DNA of 64,000 nucleotides from Xanthobacteraceae bacterium (GCA_019746355.1 JAIESC010000067.1:62001-126000); one strand, 5' to 3'. Shown: positions 45,564 through 55,020, numbered from the stretch's first letter. The notes: generated by a model not told the origin, from the sequence alone. Numbers and translations: made by a program.

Positions 45564-47576
45564 CTAACCGAGGGCCTGCAGCCGTTTCTCGGCCACCGGG
45601 CTTCCGGCGCGCAGGGCCGCGCGGTACCAGCGCCGCGCCGCTTCGTCATCGCGCGACACGCCGTTGCCGGCACGGCACATGTCGCCGGCGGCGATCTGCG
45701 CCTCCGCCATGCCCTGTGCGGCCGCCTTCTCGAACCAGTAGTAGCCGCGAGCGGGATCAGGCTCGCAGCCTTGACCGCCAGCGAGCATCACCGCGAGATT
45801 GTACTGGGAGACGCGATGGCCCAGCTCGGCGGCGAGGCCATACCAGATGACGGCCTGGTGAAGATCCTTGGGCACCCCCTGCCCGGTGCAATACATCACC
45901 GCCAATTGAAACTGCGCGGCGGGATGGTCGGCATGTGCGGCGCGTTCGAGCCATGTGGCGGCGTTCCTGGCATCCGCGGGCACGCCGGTGCCGTTGAGAT
46001 AGATCGAGCCGAGGTTGAATTGCGCCTCAGCGCTGCCCGCATCGGCCGCCTTCTTGTACCAGACAACGGCCTCTGCCGGATTTGCCGAGGTGCCCGTGTT
46101 GTGCCTGCCGGAGAACAGATGACCGAGTTGCAGCGCGGCCGGCGTATGACCGGAATTGGCCGCCTCGATCAGCAATTCCGTGGCGCGCAGTGCGACATGC
46201 GTTTCACCCTGGAGATTGAGCATGGCCAGCGTCGTCATCGCTTCCGGATCGCCGGCTTCCGCCGCCGGCAGCAGCCAGTCGGTGGCGCGATCCAAATCGC
46301 GCGGCACGCCTTCACCTGTTGCGTAGAGCCGCCCGAGATGGGTCCGCGCCGTGCTGATGCCGCCAGTAGCAGCAACTTCGTACCAGCGGACCGCCTGTTT
46401 GACATCCTGCTCGACGCCGGTGCCTTTCGAGTAGAACACGGCGACGTTGTGCGCGGCGGTGGCGTGGCCGTTCTCCGCCGCACGCAAAAACCAGTGCGCC
46501 GCGTCCCGCATGCTCACCGGAACGCCGGTCCCCGTGGCGCTCATTCTGCCGATGATAAACTGCGACGGCACGTCGCCGCGCTCCGCGGCCTCCCGGTACC
46601 AGCTTGCGGCCTGCCGCAAGTCCGGTTCAATGCCGTCGCCCCGCGCATAGAACTCGGCGAGCTTGACGATCGCAGGCAGATAGCCGCGCTTGGCTGCGCG
46701 CCGCAGATAGGTTTCCGCCCGCTCGATATTTTTCTTCACGCCTTCGCCGCTTTGGTAGAGCAGCGCGAGATTGAACAATGCACGCGGCTCGCCCTGCTCC
46801 GCAGCCTGCTTGAACAGCTTGGCTGCGTGCTTTGCGTCGACCGGCCGGCCCTTGCCGGTCTGGTAGATGCTGGCCAGCGCCACCAGCGCCCTGGCATCGT
46901 CCTGCTCCGCGGCCTTGCTGTAATGGTCAGCGCCGCGTTCGAGGTCGACCGGCACGCCGAGGCCCTGGAAGTAGATGTCGCCGAGACCGAATTCGGCGCC
47001 GGCAACGCCTTGCTGGGCGGCCTGTTCATACCAGTGCCGCGCCTCGGCGATGTCCTGGTCGCAGCCGCGGCCCTGACGGTACATTTCGGCCACGACCAGT
47101 TGCGCTTCGGCTTTTCCCGCTTTGGCAGCGCTCAGAATCCAGCGTTGCGCCCGTTCGGCGTCCTTCGGCACCGTGATGCCGAACGGGAACATGGCATTCA
47201 CCGCCTGTTCCGCACGATCGCCGACATGATCCTTCGCCGACCGCAGCCACGCCGCAATCGAAGGATGCGCGCCCGCGCCGTAAAGATAGGTCAACCCGAG
47301 CTGGAACTGCGCTTCGACATGGCCTGCTTCCGCAGCGGAATTGTACCAGGCCACCGCATCGGGCGAGCTTCGCAACACGCCTTCGCCACGGGCATAGAGC
47401 GCGCCGATACGGTAGCAGGCATCGGCCGAGCCCTTCTCGCCCGCAAGCTTCCAGAGGCGCAACGCCTCCAGCGGCTGTCCCTTCTCCTGATAGGCGATGC
47501 CACGCTTCACCAGCGCCCCCGGACCGCCCCGGTCGAGGGTCGGCAGGACCACGCGCGTAAGCAGCGACGAGATCAC
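45564..47576 (-). CDS. Sel1-repeat (SLR) scaffold protein
   Basis: The 670-residue protein is composed almost wholly of about 16-17 Sel1-like repeats (~36 residues each, pattern A-x-x-W-Y-x-x-A-A-x-x-G-x-x-x-A-x-x-x-L-G-x-x-Y-x-x-G-x-G-V). These form an alpha-solenoid for protein binding. It has a short hydrophobic N-terminus (ISSLLTRVVLPTL) but no clear cleavage site. It starts five bases after the HlyD stop, so it belongs to the type I secretion operon. It may organise the exporter, or the substrate or modifying enzymes. Sel1 proteins in exopolysaccharide systems have comparable scaffold roles; the partner here is unknown. Confidence 0.87.
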   Translation of the reverse strand: MISSLLTRVVLPTLDRGGPGALVKRGIAYQEKGQPLEALRLWKLAGEKGSADACYRIGALYARGEGVLRSSPDAVAWYNSAAEAGHVEAQFQLGLTYLYGAGAHPSIAAWLRSAKDHVGDRAEQAVNAMFPFGITVPKDAERAQRWILSAAKAGKAEAQLVVAEMYRQGRGCDQDIAEARHWYEQAAQQGVAGAEFGLGDIYFQGLGVPVDLERGADHYSKAAEQDDARALVALASIYQTGKGRPVDAKHAAKLFKQAAEQGEPRALFNLALLYQSGEGVKKNIERAETYLRRAAKRGYLPAIVKLAEFYARGDGIEPDLRQAASWYREAAERGDVPSQFIIGRMSATGTGVPVSMRDAAHWFLRAAENGHATAAHNVAVFYSKGTGVEQDVKQAVRWYEVAATGGISTARTHLGRLYATGEGVPRDLDRATDWLLPAAEAGDPEAMTTLAMLNLQGETHVALRATELLIEAANSGHTPAALQLGHLFSGRHNTGTSANPAEAVVWYKKAADAGSAEAQFNLGSIYLNGTGVPADARNAATWLERAAHADHPAAQFQLAVMYCTGQGVPKDLHQAVIWYGLAAELGHRVSQYNLAVMLAGGQGCEPDPARGYYWFEKAAAQGMAEAQIAAGDMCRAGNGVSRDDEAARRWYRAALRAGSPVAEKRLQALG

Positions 47577-47581
47577 GGCGG

Positions 47582-48931
47582 TCAGGGCTCGCGCATCGCT
47601 TCGCTGAAGCCGCGGGCGGCGCCGCGCAGCATGTACATGGCGACCGAACGGCTGCCGACCTTGATGTCGGCGGACATCGTCATGCCGGGAATGAGCCGGA
47701 AGTTCTCGGGTACGTTTCTGAAATTGGTCTGTTCGATCGTGCAGCGAAGCTTGTAATAAGCCTCGACGTCCTTGTTGTTTTCGTCGACGGTGAAGGCGCC
47801 TTCACTGATCCAGCGCACCTTGCCCTCCGCCCAGCCGTGCTCGATGAACTGGAAGGCGTCGACCTTCAGCGTGCACGGATCGCCGACGCGGACGAAGCCG
47901 ATATCACGCGTGGAGATGCGAGCCTCGCCTTCCAGCGGCGCGTTGAGCGGCATCAACGTGAACAGCACCTCGCCTTCCTTGAGCACCGATCCGACCGACA
48001 GCTTGGATTTGGTCAGGACGATCGCCGCTTCCTGTGCCGTCCAGCGAACCAGATCCTGCTTCCGCGCCGCCTTCTCGAGCTGCGAGCGGGCGGTGTCGAG
48101 ACTATTTCTCGACGTTACGAGGTCCTGGCTGAGCGCGGCATACCACTGCTGGGTAAAAGCCTCGCGGTCGCTCTTTGTCGCGTCCAACTGATGCTGCGCC
48201 TCGATAATGCTGTTCCTCGTGCTCTCCAGGGCGCGCGTCACTTCCAATCGTGAATCCTGCGAGATCAGCATGTTGAGCTGCGAACCCGTACCATTGTCGG
48301 CAAGCATCGTCCGCATGTCCTCGATCTTGAGCGCGATTTTCTCTCGATTAAGATACGTGCCGACGTCCGTCTTCAGTTTGACCAGCGTCGCCTGAAGCTG
48401 CCTGCTTTTCGCGTCGTAGCTGTTGACCTGCTCCTTGTACTGCGCCATGCGCTGCTCGTAATATGCAAGCTGCAGCGCCTGGTACTTCTTCGTCTCGGGA
48501 TCGGATGCCTCGGCAAACACCAGCGGCTTGCCGGCCAGCTCCGCCTCGTCGCGCGCGATCTGCGCTTCCAGGCTGGCAATCTGGCTCTTGAACTGCTGCA
48601 CGTCGGCCGCGGCAAAGGTGGGATCGAGCGTGGCCAGAATCTGCCCGGCTTCGACCCGATCGCCTTCGCGCACGTCGACGGTCTTGATGATCGACGCATC
48701 GAGCGCCTGATACACATTGACGGCGCGCAGCGGCACGATGGTGCTGCCGGTCTGACTGATCACCACGCGATCCATGGTGGTCACAAACGACACCACCAGC
48801 AGGCTTGCGAGCATGCCGCCGAGCAGGAACACAGTCATGCGCGCCCACACCGGCTCCGGCGCCTCGCGAATGGCGTCGGTCTCGGACTGGAACTGTTTGA
48901 TGGCCGCCTGGGCCGATTCGTCAAGAGACAA
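47582..48931 (-). CDS. HlyD-family membrane fusion protein of a type I secretion system
   Basis: The 449-residue protein bridges the inner-membrane exporter to TolC. It has a short cytosolic N-terminus, one transmembrane helix (about 32-52), a split lipoyl domain (VREGDRVEAGQILATLDP near residue 86 and the matching SVGSVLKEGEVLFTLMPL at the far end), a long coiled coil (about 110-290) and a C-terminal beta-barrel. The order of domains and length match HlyD/PrtE. Its start overlaps the ABC gene's end by 11 bases, so coupled. The T1SS substrate is not in the window. Confidence 0.92.
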   Translation of the reverse strand: MSLDESAQAAIKQFQSETDAIREAPEPVWARMTVFLLGGMLASLLVVSFVTTMDRVVISQTGSTIVPLRAVNVYQALDASIIKTVDVREGDRVEAGQILATLDPTFAAADVQQFKSQIASLEAQIARDEAELAGKPLVFAEASDPETKKYQALQLAYYEQRMAQYKEQVNSYDAKSRQLQATLVKLKTDVGTYLNREKIALKIEDMRTMLADNGTGSQLNMLISQDSRLEVTRALESTRNSIIEAQHQLDATKSDREAFTQQWYAALSQDLVTSRNSLDTARSQLEKAARKQDLVRWTAQEAAIVLTKSKLSVGSVLKEGEVLFTLMPLNAPLEGEARISTRDIGFVRVGDPCTLKVDAFQFIEHGWAEGKVRWISEGAFTVDENNKDVEAYYKLRCTIEQTNFRNVPENFRLIPGMTMSADIKVGSRSVAMYMLRGAARGFSEAMREP

Positions 48932-51275
48932 GGGTCGGGTTCCTCACGGGAGGCTTGCGCGGGATGGCTATGGTCAGATGAGCGTTCTGCTCGTTCCAAA
49001 GCCGGCTGTAGATGTCGCAACGGTCGAGCAGCTCCGGATGCCGCCCGAGATCGGCCACCTTGCCGCGCTCAAGCACCAGGATCGAATCCGCCGACACCAG
49101 CGAGCCGAGCCGGTGTGACACCACGATCAGCGTCCGGCCTTGGGCGATCCGCGCAAGGTTCGCATTGATGATCGCTTCGCTTTCCGGATCGAGCGCGCTG
49201 GTCGCCTCGTCGAGGATCAGGATCGGCGGATCGACGATCAGAGCGCGCGCGATCGCGAGCCGTTGCCTCTGGCCGCCTGACAGGTTCGGCGAACCTTCAT
49301 AGATGTAGGTTTCATAGCCGCGCGGCAACCGGTCGATGAATTCCTCGGCCCCGGCGAGTCTTGCCGCGCGCACCACATCGTCGAAGGTCGCGTCGATCTT
49401 GGCGGCCGCGATATTCTCGCGAATCGTTCCGCTGAACAGGAAGTTCTCCTGGAGCACCACGCCGACGCTTCGGCGCAGGTGATCAAGGTCGTATTCGCGC
49501 ACGTCGATGCCGTCAATCTTGATCAGGCCTTCATATTCGGAATGCAGGCGCTGCAGAAGCCGCGTGATGGTGGTCTTGCCGGAACCGCTTCGGCCCATGA
49601 TGCCGAGCGTCCGGCCCTGCGGCACTTCGAACGAAACTTTCTCCAACGCCGGCGACGAAGCGCCCTTGTATTTGAAGGTCACGCCCGCGAACTCAACATG
49701 GCCTTTCACGGGGGTCTGCACGCCGTGGTCGCCGCGCCCCTCTTCCGACTGCTGGTTGACGAGCTTGCTGATCAACTCGACGGCAAGCCGCGCTTCGTCG
49801 TACTGGTTGACGAGCTGGGCGATCTGCACGAGGGGTTGCACCACCCGCCGCGACAGCATCAGGAAGGCAAATAGCGCGCCGACATAGACCGGATCGTTGG
49901 TGGTAACGGCAAAGTACACGCCGAGCGCGAGCGTGCCGCTGATCGCGAGCTGCTCAAACGGCAATACGACAGATTGAATGGTATTGGCCCGCATACCCTC
50001 GGCCAGACGGCGCTTGGCGACCCGCGCGACCTGCACGTCCCACAGGTGCCGCTGCCGCGCATCGAGGGCCAGCGATTTGACGGTACGAATGCCCGTAATG
50101 TTCTGCACAAGAAATCCGCCGCGATACGAGTCGGCATGGTCGGCAGCGCTCGACCTTCGCCGATAGCCCGGCAGCATGAGGACAAGCCACAGTGCGATAA
50201 CCGCGCAGCAGGCGAGCACGATCGCAGTCAGCAGCGGACTGAAGAAGAACATGACAGGGATGAACACGATCAGCGTGGTCGAATCCAGCACCGTGCCGAA
50301 CACTTGTCCCCTGAGAAACTGCTGGATCTTCCGCAGGTGATTGATGTCGTGCGTAACCTGGCCGACGGTCGTATGCTCGAAGAAATCGATCGGCAGCTTC
50401 AAGACCTTGTCGAATACATAGGTCGACAGCTTCACATCGATCCGTGTTGTCAGGACAAGGATCAGATAGCGGCGCAGCCAGGCAAACACCGTCTCGAATG
50501 CAAGCAGGATCACGAATCCGATGCACAGAACCGCAAACGTGCCGAGCGCCTTATAGTAGAGTACGAAATCCGTCAGCATGCGCCAGAACAGGATCGGCGA
50601 CAGCGCCAGGAACGCCAATATGAAGGCCGCGATGGCAAGGTCGCGCACGATCCAACGTTCGCGAAAGACCAGCGCCCGAATGAGCCCGAAGCCGAACGGC
50701 TGCTCCTCGTCGGCGATGTCGTAGTCGCGCTTGATCAGCACGACCTCGCCGGTCCACACGTCCTCGAACCTGACGCGGTCGATCACCAGAGCCGCATCTT
50801 CGTCGGCGTGGGGATCCTGCAGAACGATGCGCGGTGTTTCCGAATCCTGGTCGATCTGGCGCAGCAGCACCATGCTTCCGCCGTGCTTCAACCGCACTAT
50901 CGCCGGCAGCGCTTTGCCAAGATCGGCAAGTCCGTCCCAGTTCAATTGCAGCGGCTTCGCCTTGAGCCCCGCCGACTCGGCGCATTTCACCAGCTCGGCC
51001 GTCGTGACCTCTCGCGCCGGCAAGACGTTCTCGTGAACGAGCTGCTGAACCGACAGATGCACGCCGTGCTGCCGCGCGACGACGACGAGGCATTTCAGTG
51101 CGGAGCATTCGTCGGTATCGTCCGGTTCGAATGCCGGGACGACATTGGTCAGGTTCGCTATCTGTCCGTTGTCTGTTTCGTATCGCATCATGCGCCGAAT
51201 GAACTGCGGGCTTCGCAAATCAGCGCCAATACTCGCCGATGATTGTGGCACTGGCTTGTCGTCGGCCAGGCGCAC
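48921..51275 (-). CDS. Type I secretion ABC exporter with C39-like domain
   Basis: The 784-residue inner-membrane ABC transporter has three parts. Residues ~45-185 are a C39-like domain (ECSALKCLVVVARQHGV, and LKHGGSMVLLRQ...VLQDPHAD), residues ~205-500 contain six transmembrane helices, and residues ~530-760 are the ATPase with GRSGSGKTT (Walker A), NLSGGQRQRLAIARA (signature) and ILILDEATSALD (Walker B). The C39 histidine position reads GGSMVLL rather than HFVVL, and the Cys alignment needs a one-residue shift. Peptidase activity is therefore doubtful, and it resembles the HlyB-type C39-like domain that docks unfolded RTX substrates. First gene of the operon with HlyD and the Sel1 protein. 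Confidence 0.93.
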   Translation of the reverse strand: MRLADDKPVPQSSASIGADLRSPQFIRRMMRYETDNGQIANLTNVVPAFEPDDTDECSALKCLVVVARQHGVHLSVQQLVHENVLPAREVTTAELVKCAESAGLKAKPLQLNWDGLADLGKALPAIVRLKHGGSMVLLRQIDQDSETPRIVLQDPHADEDAALVIDRVRFEDVWTGEVVLIKRDYDIADEEQPFGFGLIRALVFRERWIVRDLAIAAFILAFLALSPILFWRMLTDFVLYYKALGTFAVLCIGFVILLAFETVFAWLRRYLILVLTTRIDVKLSTYVFDKVLKLPIDFFEHTTVGQVTHDINHLRKIQQFLRGQVFGTVLDSTTLIVFIPVMFFFSPLLTAIVLACCAVIALWLVLMLPGYRRRSSAADHADSYRGGFLVQNITGIRTVKSLALDARQRHLWDVQVARVAKRRLAEGMRANTIQSVVLPFEQLAISGTLALGVYFAVTTNDPVYVGALFAFLMLSRRVVQPLVQIAQLVNQYDEARLAVELISKLVNQQSEEGRGDHGVQTPVKGHVEFAGVTFKYKGASSPALEKVSFEVPQGRTLGIMGRSGSGKTTITRLLQRLHSEYEGLIKIDGIDVREYDLDHLRRSVGVVLQENFLFSGTIRENIAAAKIDATFDDVVRAARLAGAEEFIDRLPRGYETYIYEGSPNLSGGQRQRLAIARALIVDPPILILDEATSALDPESEAIINANLARIAQGRTLIVVSHRLGSLVSADSILVLERGKVADLGRHPELLDRCDIYSRLWNEQNAHLTIAIPRKPPVRNPTLVS

Positions 51276-51668
51276 GGAACTGCGCCCTCATCAATCAATG
51301 CCGTCCCGACGCCACATCGAAGCGTTGATGAAATTTTCTTTGCAATTTAGTGAGGAGATTCCATTGTCATCCGATCGACCAAAATCGAAAACCAGTTTTC
51401 ACACGCGCGCGGCCGATCGGTGAGATGCCCCTGGAACTTGCAGCTTTGGCATTCGTCACAAACGGCAGGCGTGCGACTCAGCCGCATAACAAATTGTGGC
51501 TGCCGGCAACGGTCTCCATATACCTGCTTGACGTTGGCGAAGCGTCGGCTTCCATCAGCCACTTGATGTCAGGTTGTCAGGCATCCGCATCCCAGCGCGA
51601 GCTCCTGATCACAGGGCTCGCGCGAAAATCATGAAAGCCGAGGGTGGCCGCTCGATACCGACGCAATC

Positions 51669-51699
51669 CATCATGTTACCGTGCAGCATCATGTTACCG
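51669..51699. repeat. 13-bp direct repeat CATCATGTTACCG (two copies)
   Basis: Copies occupy 51669-51681 and 51687-51699, an 18-bp period that would place them on nearly the same helix face. They are about 180-210 bases upstream of tolC. A 12-base match (TCCATCATGTTA) to the first copy occurs in the promoter region of the GT4/GT2 operon at 28608-28619, suggesting a common regulator. Confidence 0.5.
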
Positions 51700-51772
51700 C
51701 GTTGCTGCGCTGTGTTGCCCAGATGACATAGAAGGGCTCGGAACTTTCTCGCCCACTCCGCGTTCAGTCACC

Positions 51773-51805
51773 GCACCAATTGGTCCTTTTTTTTTCCATT
51801 GGTGC
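51773..51805. promoter_or_regulatory. Palindromic operator-like element upstream of tolC
   Basis: GCACCAAT at 51773-51780 and ATTGGTGC at 51798-51805 are perfect inverse copies. The left arm also forms a 10-bp palindrome ACCAATTGGT (51775-51784), and a run of nine T lies between. The element is 74 bases before the tolC ATG, suitable for an operator or an upstream promoter element. Confidence 0.45.
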
Positions 51806-51879
51806 TATAGGGGCCAGGGGACTATCCACCTGTCAGTTTTGTACCTGTGGCGTTCGAGTAAGCGGGTCTTGTCTGCGTA

Positions 51880-53301
51880 ATGACGACGCGTTACACACGC
51901 ATTGGGTCGTGCCTTATCGGCATGGCTGCGGTGGTGGGATGGGTGTGTATCCCGCCGGGCGCTCAGGCTGATACGCTTCGCGGAGCGCTTACCCAGGCCT
52001 ACCGGAACAACCCGCAGCTCAACGCCCAGCGCGCAGCCGTACGCGCCACCGACGAGACGGTGCCGCAGGCTCTGTCCGGCTACCGTCCGCGCATCAGCCT
52101 CTCGGCCTCGGCCGGCGAAGCCTATTCCGACGTGACCACGAAATCAGTTTCCAACACCGGCGCCGCGATTTATCCGCGCACGATCGGCCACAACGCCGTG
52201 CAGACCTACGGCGCGACCTACTCGCAGAGACTGCTCGATGGTTTCGGCACAGCTTCCCGCACGCGGCAGGCCGAGCAGCAGGTGTCGGCGGCGCGCGAGA
52301 CCTTGCGGCTGACCGAGCAGACGGTGCTGCTGGCGGCTGCGACCGCCTACATGAATCTCATTCGCGACGCCGCGATCCTTACCCTGCAACGCAGCAACGT
52401 CGAAGTGTTGCAGGAGCAGTTGCGCCAGACGCAGGACCGCTTTCGCATCGGCGAAGTCACGCGCACTGACGTCGCCCAGGCAGAATCTCGCTTGGCTTCC
52501 GGAAGGTCGACGCTGCTGCAAGCGGAGTCGAACTATGTCACGTCCAAGGCAACTTACCGGCAGGTGATCGGCGTGGAGCCGGGCAATCTCGAAGCGGCTG
52601 CGCCGGTCGACCGGCTCTCTCCGTCAAACCTTCAGGCCGCGGTCCAGTCGGCGCGCGCGGCACATCCGTCGGTCACCACCGCGATGTTCAGCATCGATGC
52701 GGCGCAGTTTCAGGTCAAGATCGCGGAGAGCTCGCTCTATCCGACACTTGACGCCGTGGCCAGCGTGCAGAAGTCGTATGGCTCGCAGGTTCAGCTCTCC
52801 ACCCTCGAGTCGTTCACCGCCTCGGGCGTCGCCCAGCTCAACGTTCCAATCTATCAGGGCGGCGGTGAATACGCGACGATCCGGGCGGCCAAGGAGACGC
52901 TGCAGCAGCGCCGCGTCGATCTCGACACCGCGCGCGATCAGGCGCAGCAGACGCTGGTGCAGTCCTGGGGCCAGCTCGAAGCCGCCAAGGCGCAGATCCA
53001 GGCAACGCAGCAGCAGGTGACCGCCGCCGAGATCGCGCTCAACGGCGTGCGCGAAGAAGCGCTGGTCGGCCAGCGCACCACGCTCGACGTGCTCAACGCG
53101 CAGCAGGAATTGGTCAACGCCCGGGTCGCGCTCGTGACCGCGCAGCGCGACCGGGTGGTCGCGTCCTACACCTTGCTCGGCGCCGCGGGCCGGCTGTCCG
53201 TGCAGGTCCTGCAGCTGCCGGTCCAGGTCTACGACCCGAGCGTGCACTATCACCAGGTTCGCGACACCTGGATCGGCGTTCGCACACCCGACGGCAAATA
53301 G
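51880..53301 (+). CDS. tolC: TolC-family outer membrane channel
   Basis: The 473-residue outer membrane efflux protein has a signal peptide (about 1-30, hydrophobic core and AQA site) and then two OEP repeats. Repeat 1 begins TLRGALTQAYRNNPQLNAQRAAVRA. Repeat 2 begins LQAAVQSARAAHPSVTTAMFSID. Helical regions are rich in Gln/Ala, as in TolC, and the C-terminus has VYDPSVHYHQVRDTWIG, typical of alphaproteobacterial TolC. It forms the trimeric exit duct for the divergent ABC/HlyD pair, completing a type I secretion system. Confidence 0.94.
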   Translation: MTTRYTRIGSCLIGMAAVVGWVCIPPGAQADTLRGALTQAYRNNPQLNAQRAAVRATDETVPQALSGYRPRISLSASAGEAYSDVTTKSVSNTGAAIYPRTIGHNAVQTYGATYSQRLLDGFGTASRTRQAEQQVSAARETLRLTEQTVLLAAATAYMNLIRDAAILTLQRSNVEVLQEQLRQTQDRFRIGEVTRTDVAQAESRLASGRSTLLQAESNYVTSKATYRQVIGVEPGNLEAAAPVDRLSPSNLQAAVQSARAAHPSVTTAMFSIDAAQFQVKIAESSLYPTLDAVASVQKSYGSQVQLSTLESFTASGVAQLNVPIYQGGGEYATIRAAKETLQQRRVDLDTARDQAQQTLVQSWGQLEAAKAQIQATQQQVTAAEIALNGVREEALVGQRTTLDVLNAQQELVNARVALVTAQRDRVVASYTLLGAAGRLSVQVLQLPVQVYDPSVHYHQVRDTWIGVRTPDGK

Positions 53302-53358
53302 TCATCATCCTGCGCGGCGTGCACGGCTGTCGCGCGGCATCGCCAGGCCGCAATCCCA

Positions 53359-54978
53359 TCAACCCGACGCGGCTTGTTTCGGCAGAGGCAACTCGTCCGT
53401 CGGAGCCTGCTGACCGATGCGGTGGATGAAGTCCGGCAGCCCCTGTCCCATCGAGTGCTCGTAGCGCAGCGCCGGCGCGCCCGGATTGAACGGGATGTTC
53501 AGCGTCCAGCGCACATCGCGCTCGACCATGTCGCGAAGCTCGACCAGCCGCTCGGCGCTGAGGTGATCCGTATAGACAAATGAGCGGTAACCGCCGTTCG
53601 GATCGCCCTTGTAATAGTCGGCGCAGACCGTGTAGTCGACCTCGCGCGCATGCAGCCGGTCGCCGGTCTTTGGATGCGTATAGGTCCACACGTCACGCTC
53701 GGTCGCGTGCGGCACGGCGAGATCGTAATACGGCGTGCCGGGATAGGTGGTGATGACCGTGCAGTCGAAATCGTCGACCTGGTTGCGGATGAGCCAGTCG
53801 CGAATGTCGGTGACGGTCTCCTCCGACTCGCCCGGATGGCCGCAGGACATCAGCGCCTTGATCTTCAGCCCCGCCTGCTTGGCGTAACCGACGCAGCGGT
53901 CGTTGTCGGCGAGCTTTGCCCGCTTGTCGATGTTGACGAGGATGCGCTCATTCGCGGCCTCGAAGCCGCAGAGGAGCCAGCGGAAGCCGGCGCGAAACAT
54001 CGCCGTCGCCTGTTCGAGCGTGAGCAGCTCGGACTTCACGAAGCCGCGCAGCCGGAACTCGGCGCCGAGCCGCGATTGCAGATCGGACAGCCCGTTCATC
54101 AGCGCGACGAAACCTTTGCTGACGTTGAGCTCGTCGTCATAGAACATGAACCCGGTGAAGCCGTGCTCGCGATGCAGATGCTCGACCTCGGTCAGGATCG
54201 ACTCCACCGAGCGGTTGCGGATCTGCCGCAGACTCTTGCTGTTGCGCCCACCGCAGAAGCCGCAGCCGAACGGACAGCCCAATTGGGCGATGAGGCTCGT
54301 CGCGCGGTGGCCTTCGATGCTGTAGCGATAGGATTTCAGATCGACCAGATGCCGCGCCGGTCGCGGGCTTTCGGTGAACATCTGATCGGTCAGGAACAAT
54401 CCGCCCTTGGGATCGTCGCCGTCGACCAGCTTCGGCGCGTTCTCCTTCAGCGCCTCGAAGATCGCAAGCTCGCCGTCGCCGCTGCACAGTACGTCGAACG
54501 CGGCTTCGAGCTGCGCTGCCGAGCGGTGGCCGCGGCCGTTCGTGACGCCGCGTTTCAGCTCGAGCTTCTTTGCCGAATAGACCAGCGTGACATGCGGTCC
54601 GCCGAGAATGAGCCTGAGGTCGGGACGCAATCTCCGGATCGTCGCCGCGATCTGCATCACCGCCGGCAGTTGCGGCGTCGTCGTGGTGATGCCGATGGCA
54701 AGGTCCTGACAACTGGTCAGATAGTCTTCGAGCGGAGCGAGAAAGTTCTCGACGCCGGAGAGGTCGAGCAGGTTGACCCGGTAGCGCTGCGCCTCCAGGC
54801 TCGCCGCGACCTTCAGCACACCGAGGCTGACGAACACCCGCTCGTCGAGCAGGAACGCCGACGGGGGAATGATCAGGCAGACGGACCGTGCCTGCTCGGC
54901 CCACGACCGCAACGCGTCCCGAACCGCCGGCTCGTTCCATTGCAGTGAGCCGCAGTTATGAGGTGCGAGCGTGGTCAC
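53359..54978 (-). CDS. B12-binding-domain radical SAM protein
   Basis: The 539-residue protein has an N-terminal cobalamin-binding-like Rossmann domain (about 33-175; ITTTTPQLPAVMQIAATIRR, ILGGPHVT). A radical SAM domain follows with the cluster motif C235-x3-C239-x2-C242 in GCPFGCGFC. The DxHxxG motif that coordinates cobalamin from below is absent, so B12 may bind base-off without a His ligand. Family members catalyse methylations or rearrangements on lipids, peptides or natural products. No partner gene identifies the substrate: it sits between tolC (convergent, 57-base gap) and nasT. Possibly linked to hopanoid or glycan modification, but this is a guess. Confidence 0.85.
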   Translation of the reverse strand: MTTLAPHNCGSLQWNEPAVRDALRSWAEQARSVCLIIPPSAFLLDERVFVSLGVLKVAASLEAQRYRVNLLDLSGVENFLAPLEDYLTSCQDLAIGITTTTPQLPAVMQIAATIRRLRPDLRLILGGPHVTLVYSAKKLELKRGVTNGRGHRSAAQLEAAFDVLCSGDGELAIFEALKENAPKLVDGDDPKGGLFLTDQMFTESPRPARHLVDLKSYRYSIEGHRATSLIAQLGCPFGCGFCGGRNSKSLRQIRNRSVESILTEVEHLHREHGFTGFMFYDDELNVSKGFVALMNGLSDLQSRLGAEFRLRGFVKSELLTLEQATAMFRAGFRWLLCGFEAANERILVNIDKRAKLADNDRCVGYAKQAGLKIKALMSCGHPGESEETVTDIRDWLIRNQVDDFDCTVITTYPGTPYYDLAVPHATERDVWTYTHPKTGDRLHAREVDYTVCADYYKGDPNGGYRSFVYTDHLSAERLVELRDMVERDVRWTLNIPFNPGAPALRYEHSMGQGLPDFIHRIGQQAPTDELPLPKQAASG

Positions 54979-54999
54979 GCGCGTGCTGGCCCTTCCAGG

Positions 55000-55020
55000 T
55001 GGACCGCCGATGGCGGTCCA
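55000..55020. promoter_or_regulatory. Perfect 9-bp hairpin upstream of the radical SAM gene
   Basis: TGGACCGCC-GAT-GGCGGTCCA is a perfect stem of nine pairs with a three-base loop. It begins 22 bases upstream of the radical SAM start. No T-run follows in either direction, so an operator or mRNA leader structure is more likely than a terminator. Confidence 0.45.

Larger units (their letters stand above)
51276..51879. other. Divergent T1SS/tolC intergenic region
   Basis: This 604-base non-coding region lies between the ABC exporter start and tolC, and must hold both promoters. Besides the direct repeat and palindrome listed separately, it contains only short, unconvincing frames. It is the second-longest non-coding stretch in the window. 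Confidence 0.6.

Noticed and set aside
45526..45574. CCCTCGG/CCGAGGG inverted repeat between the GT2 and Sel1 genes
   Set aside because: Loop of 35 bases and one arm lies inside the Sel1 coding end; not a credible terminator.
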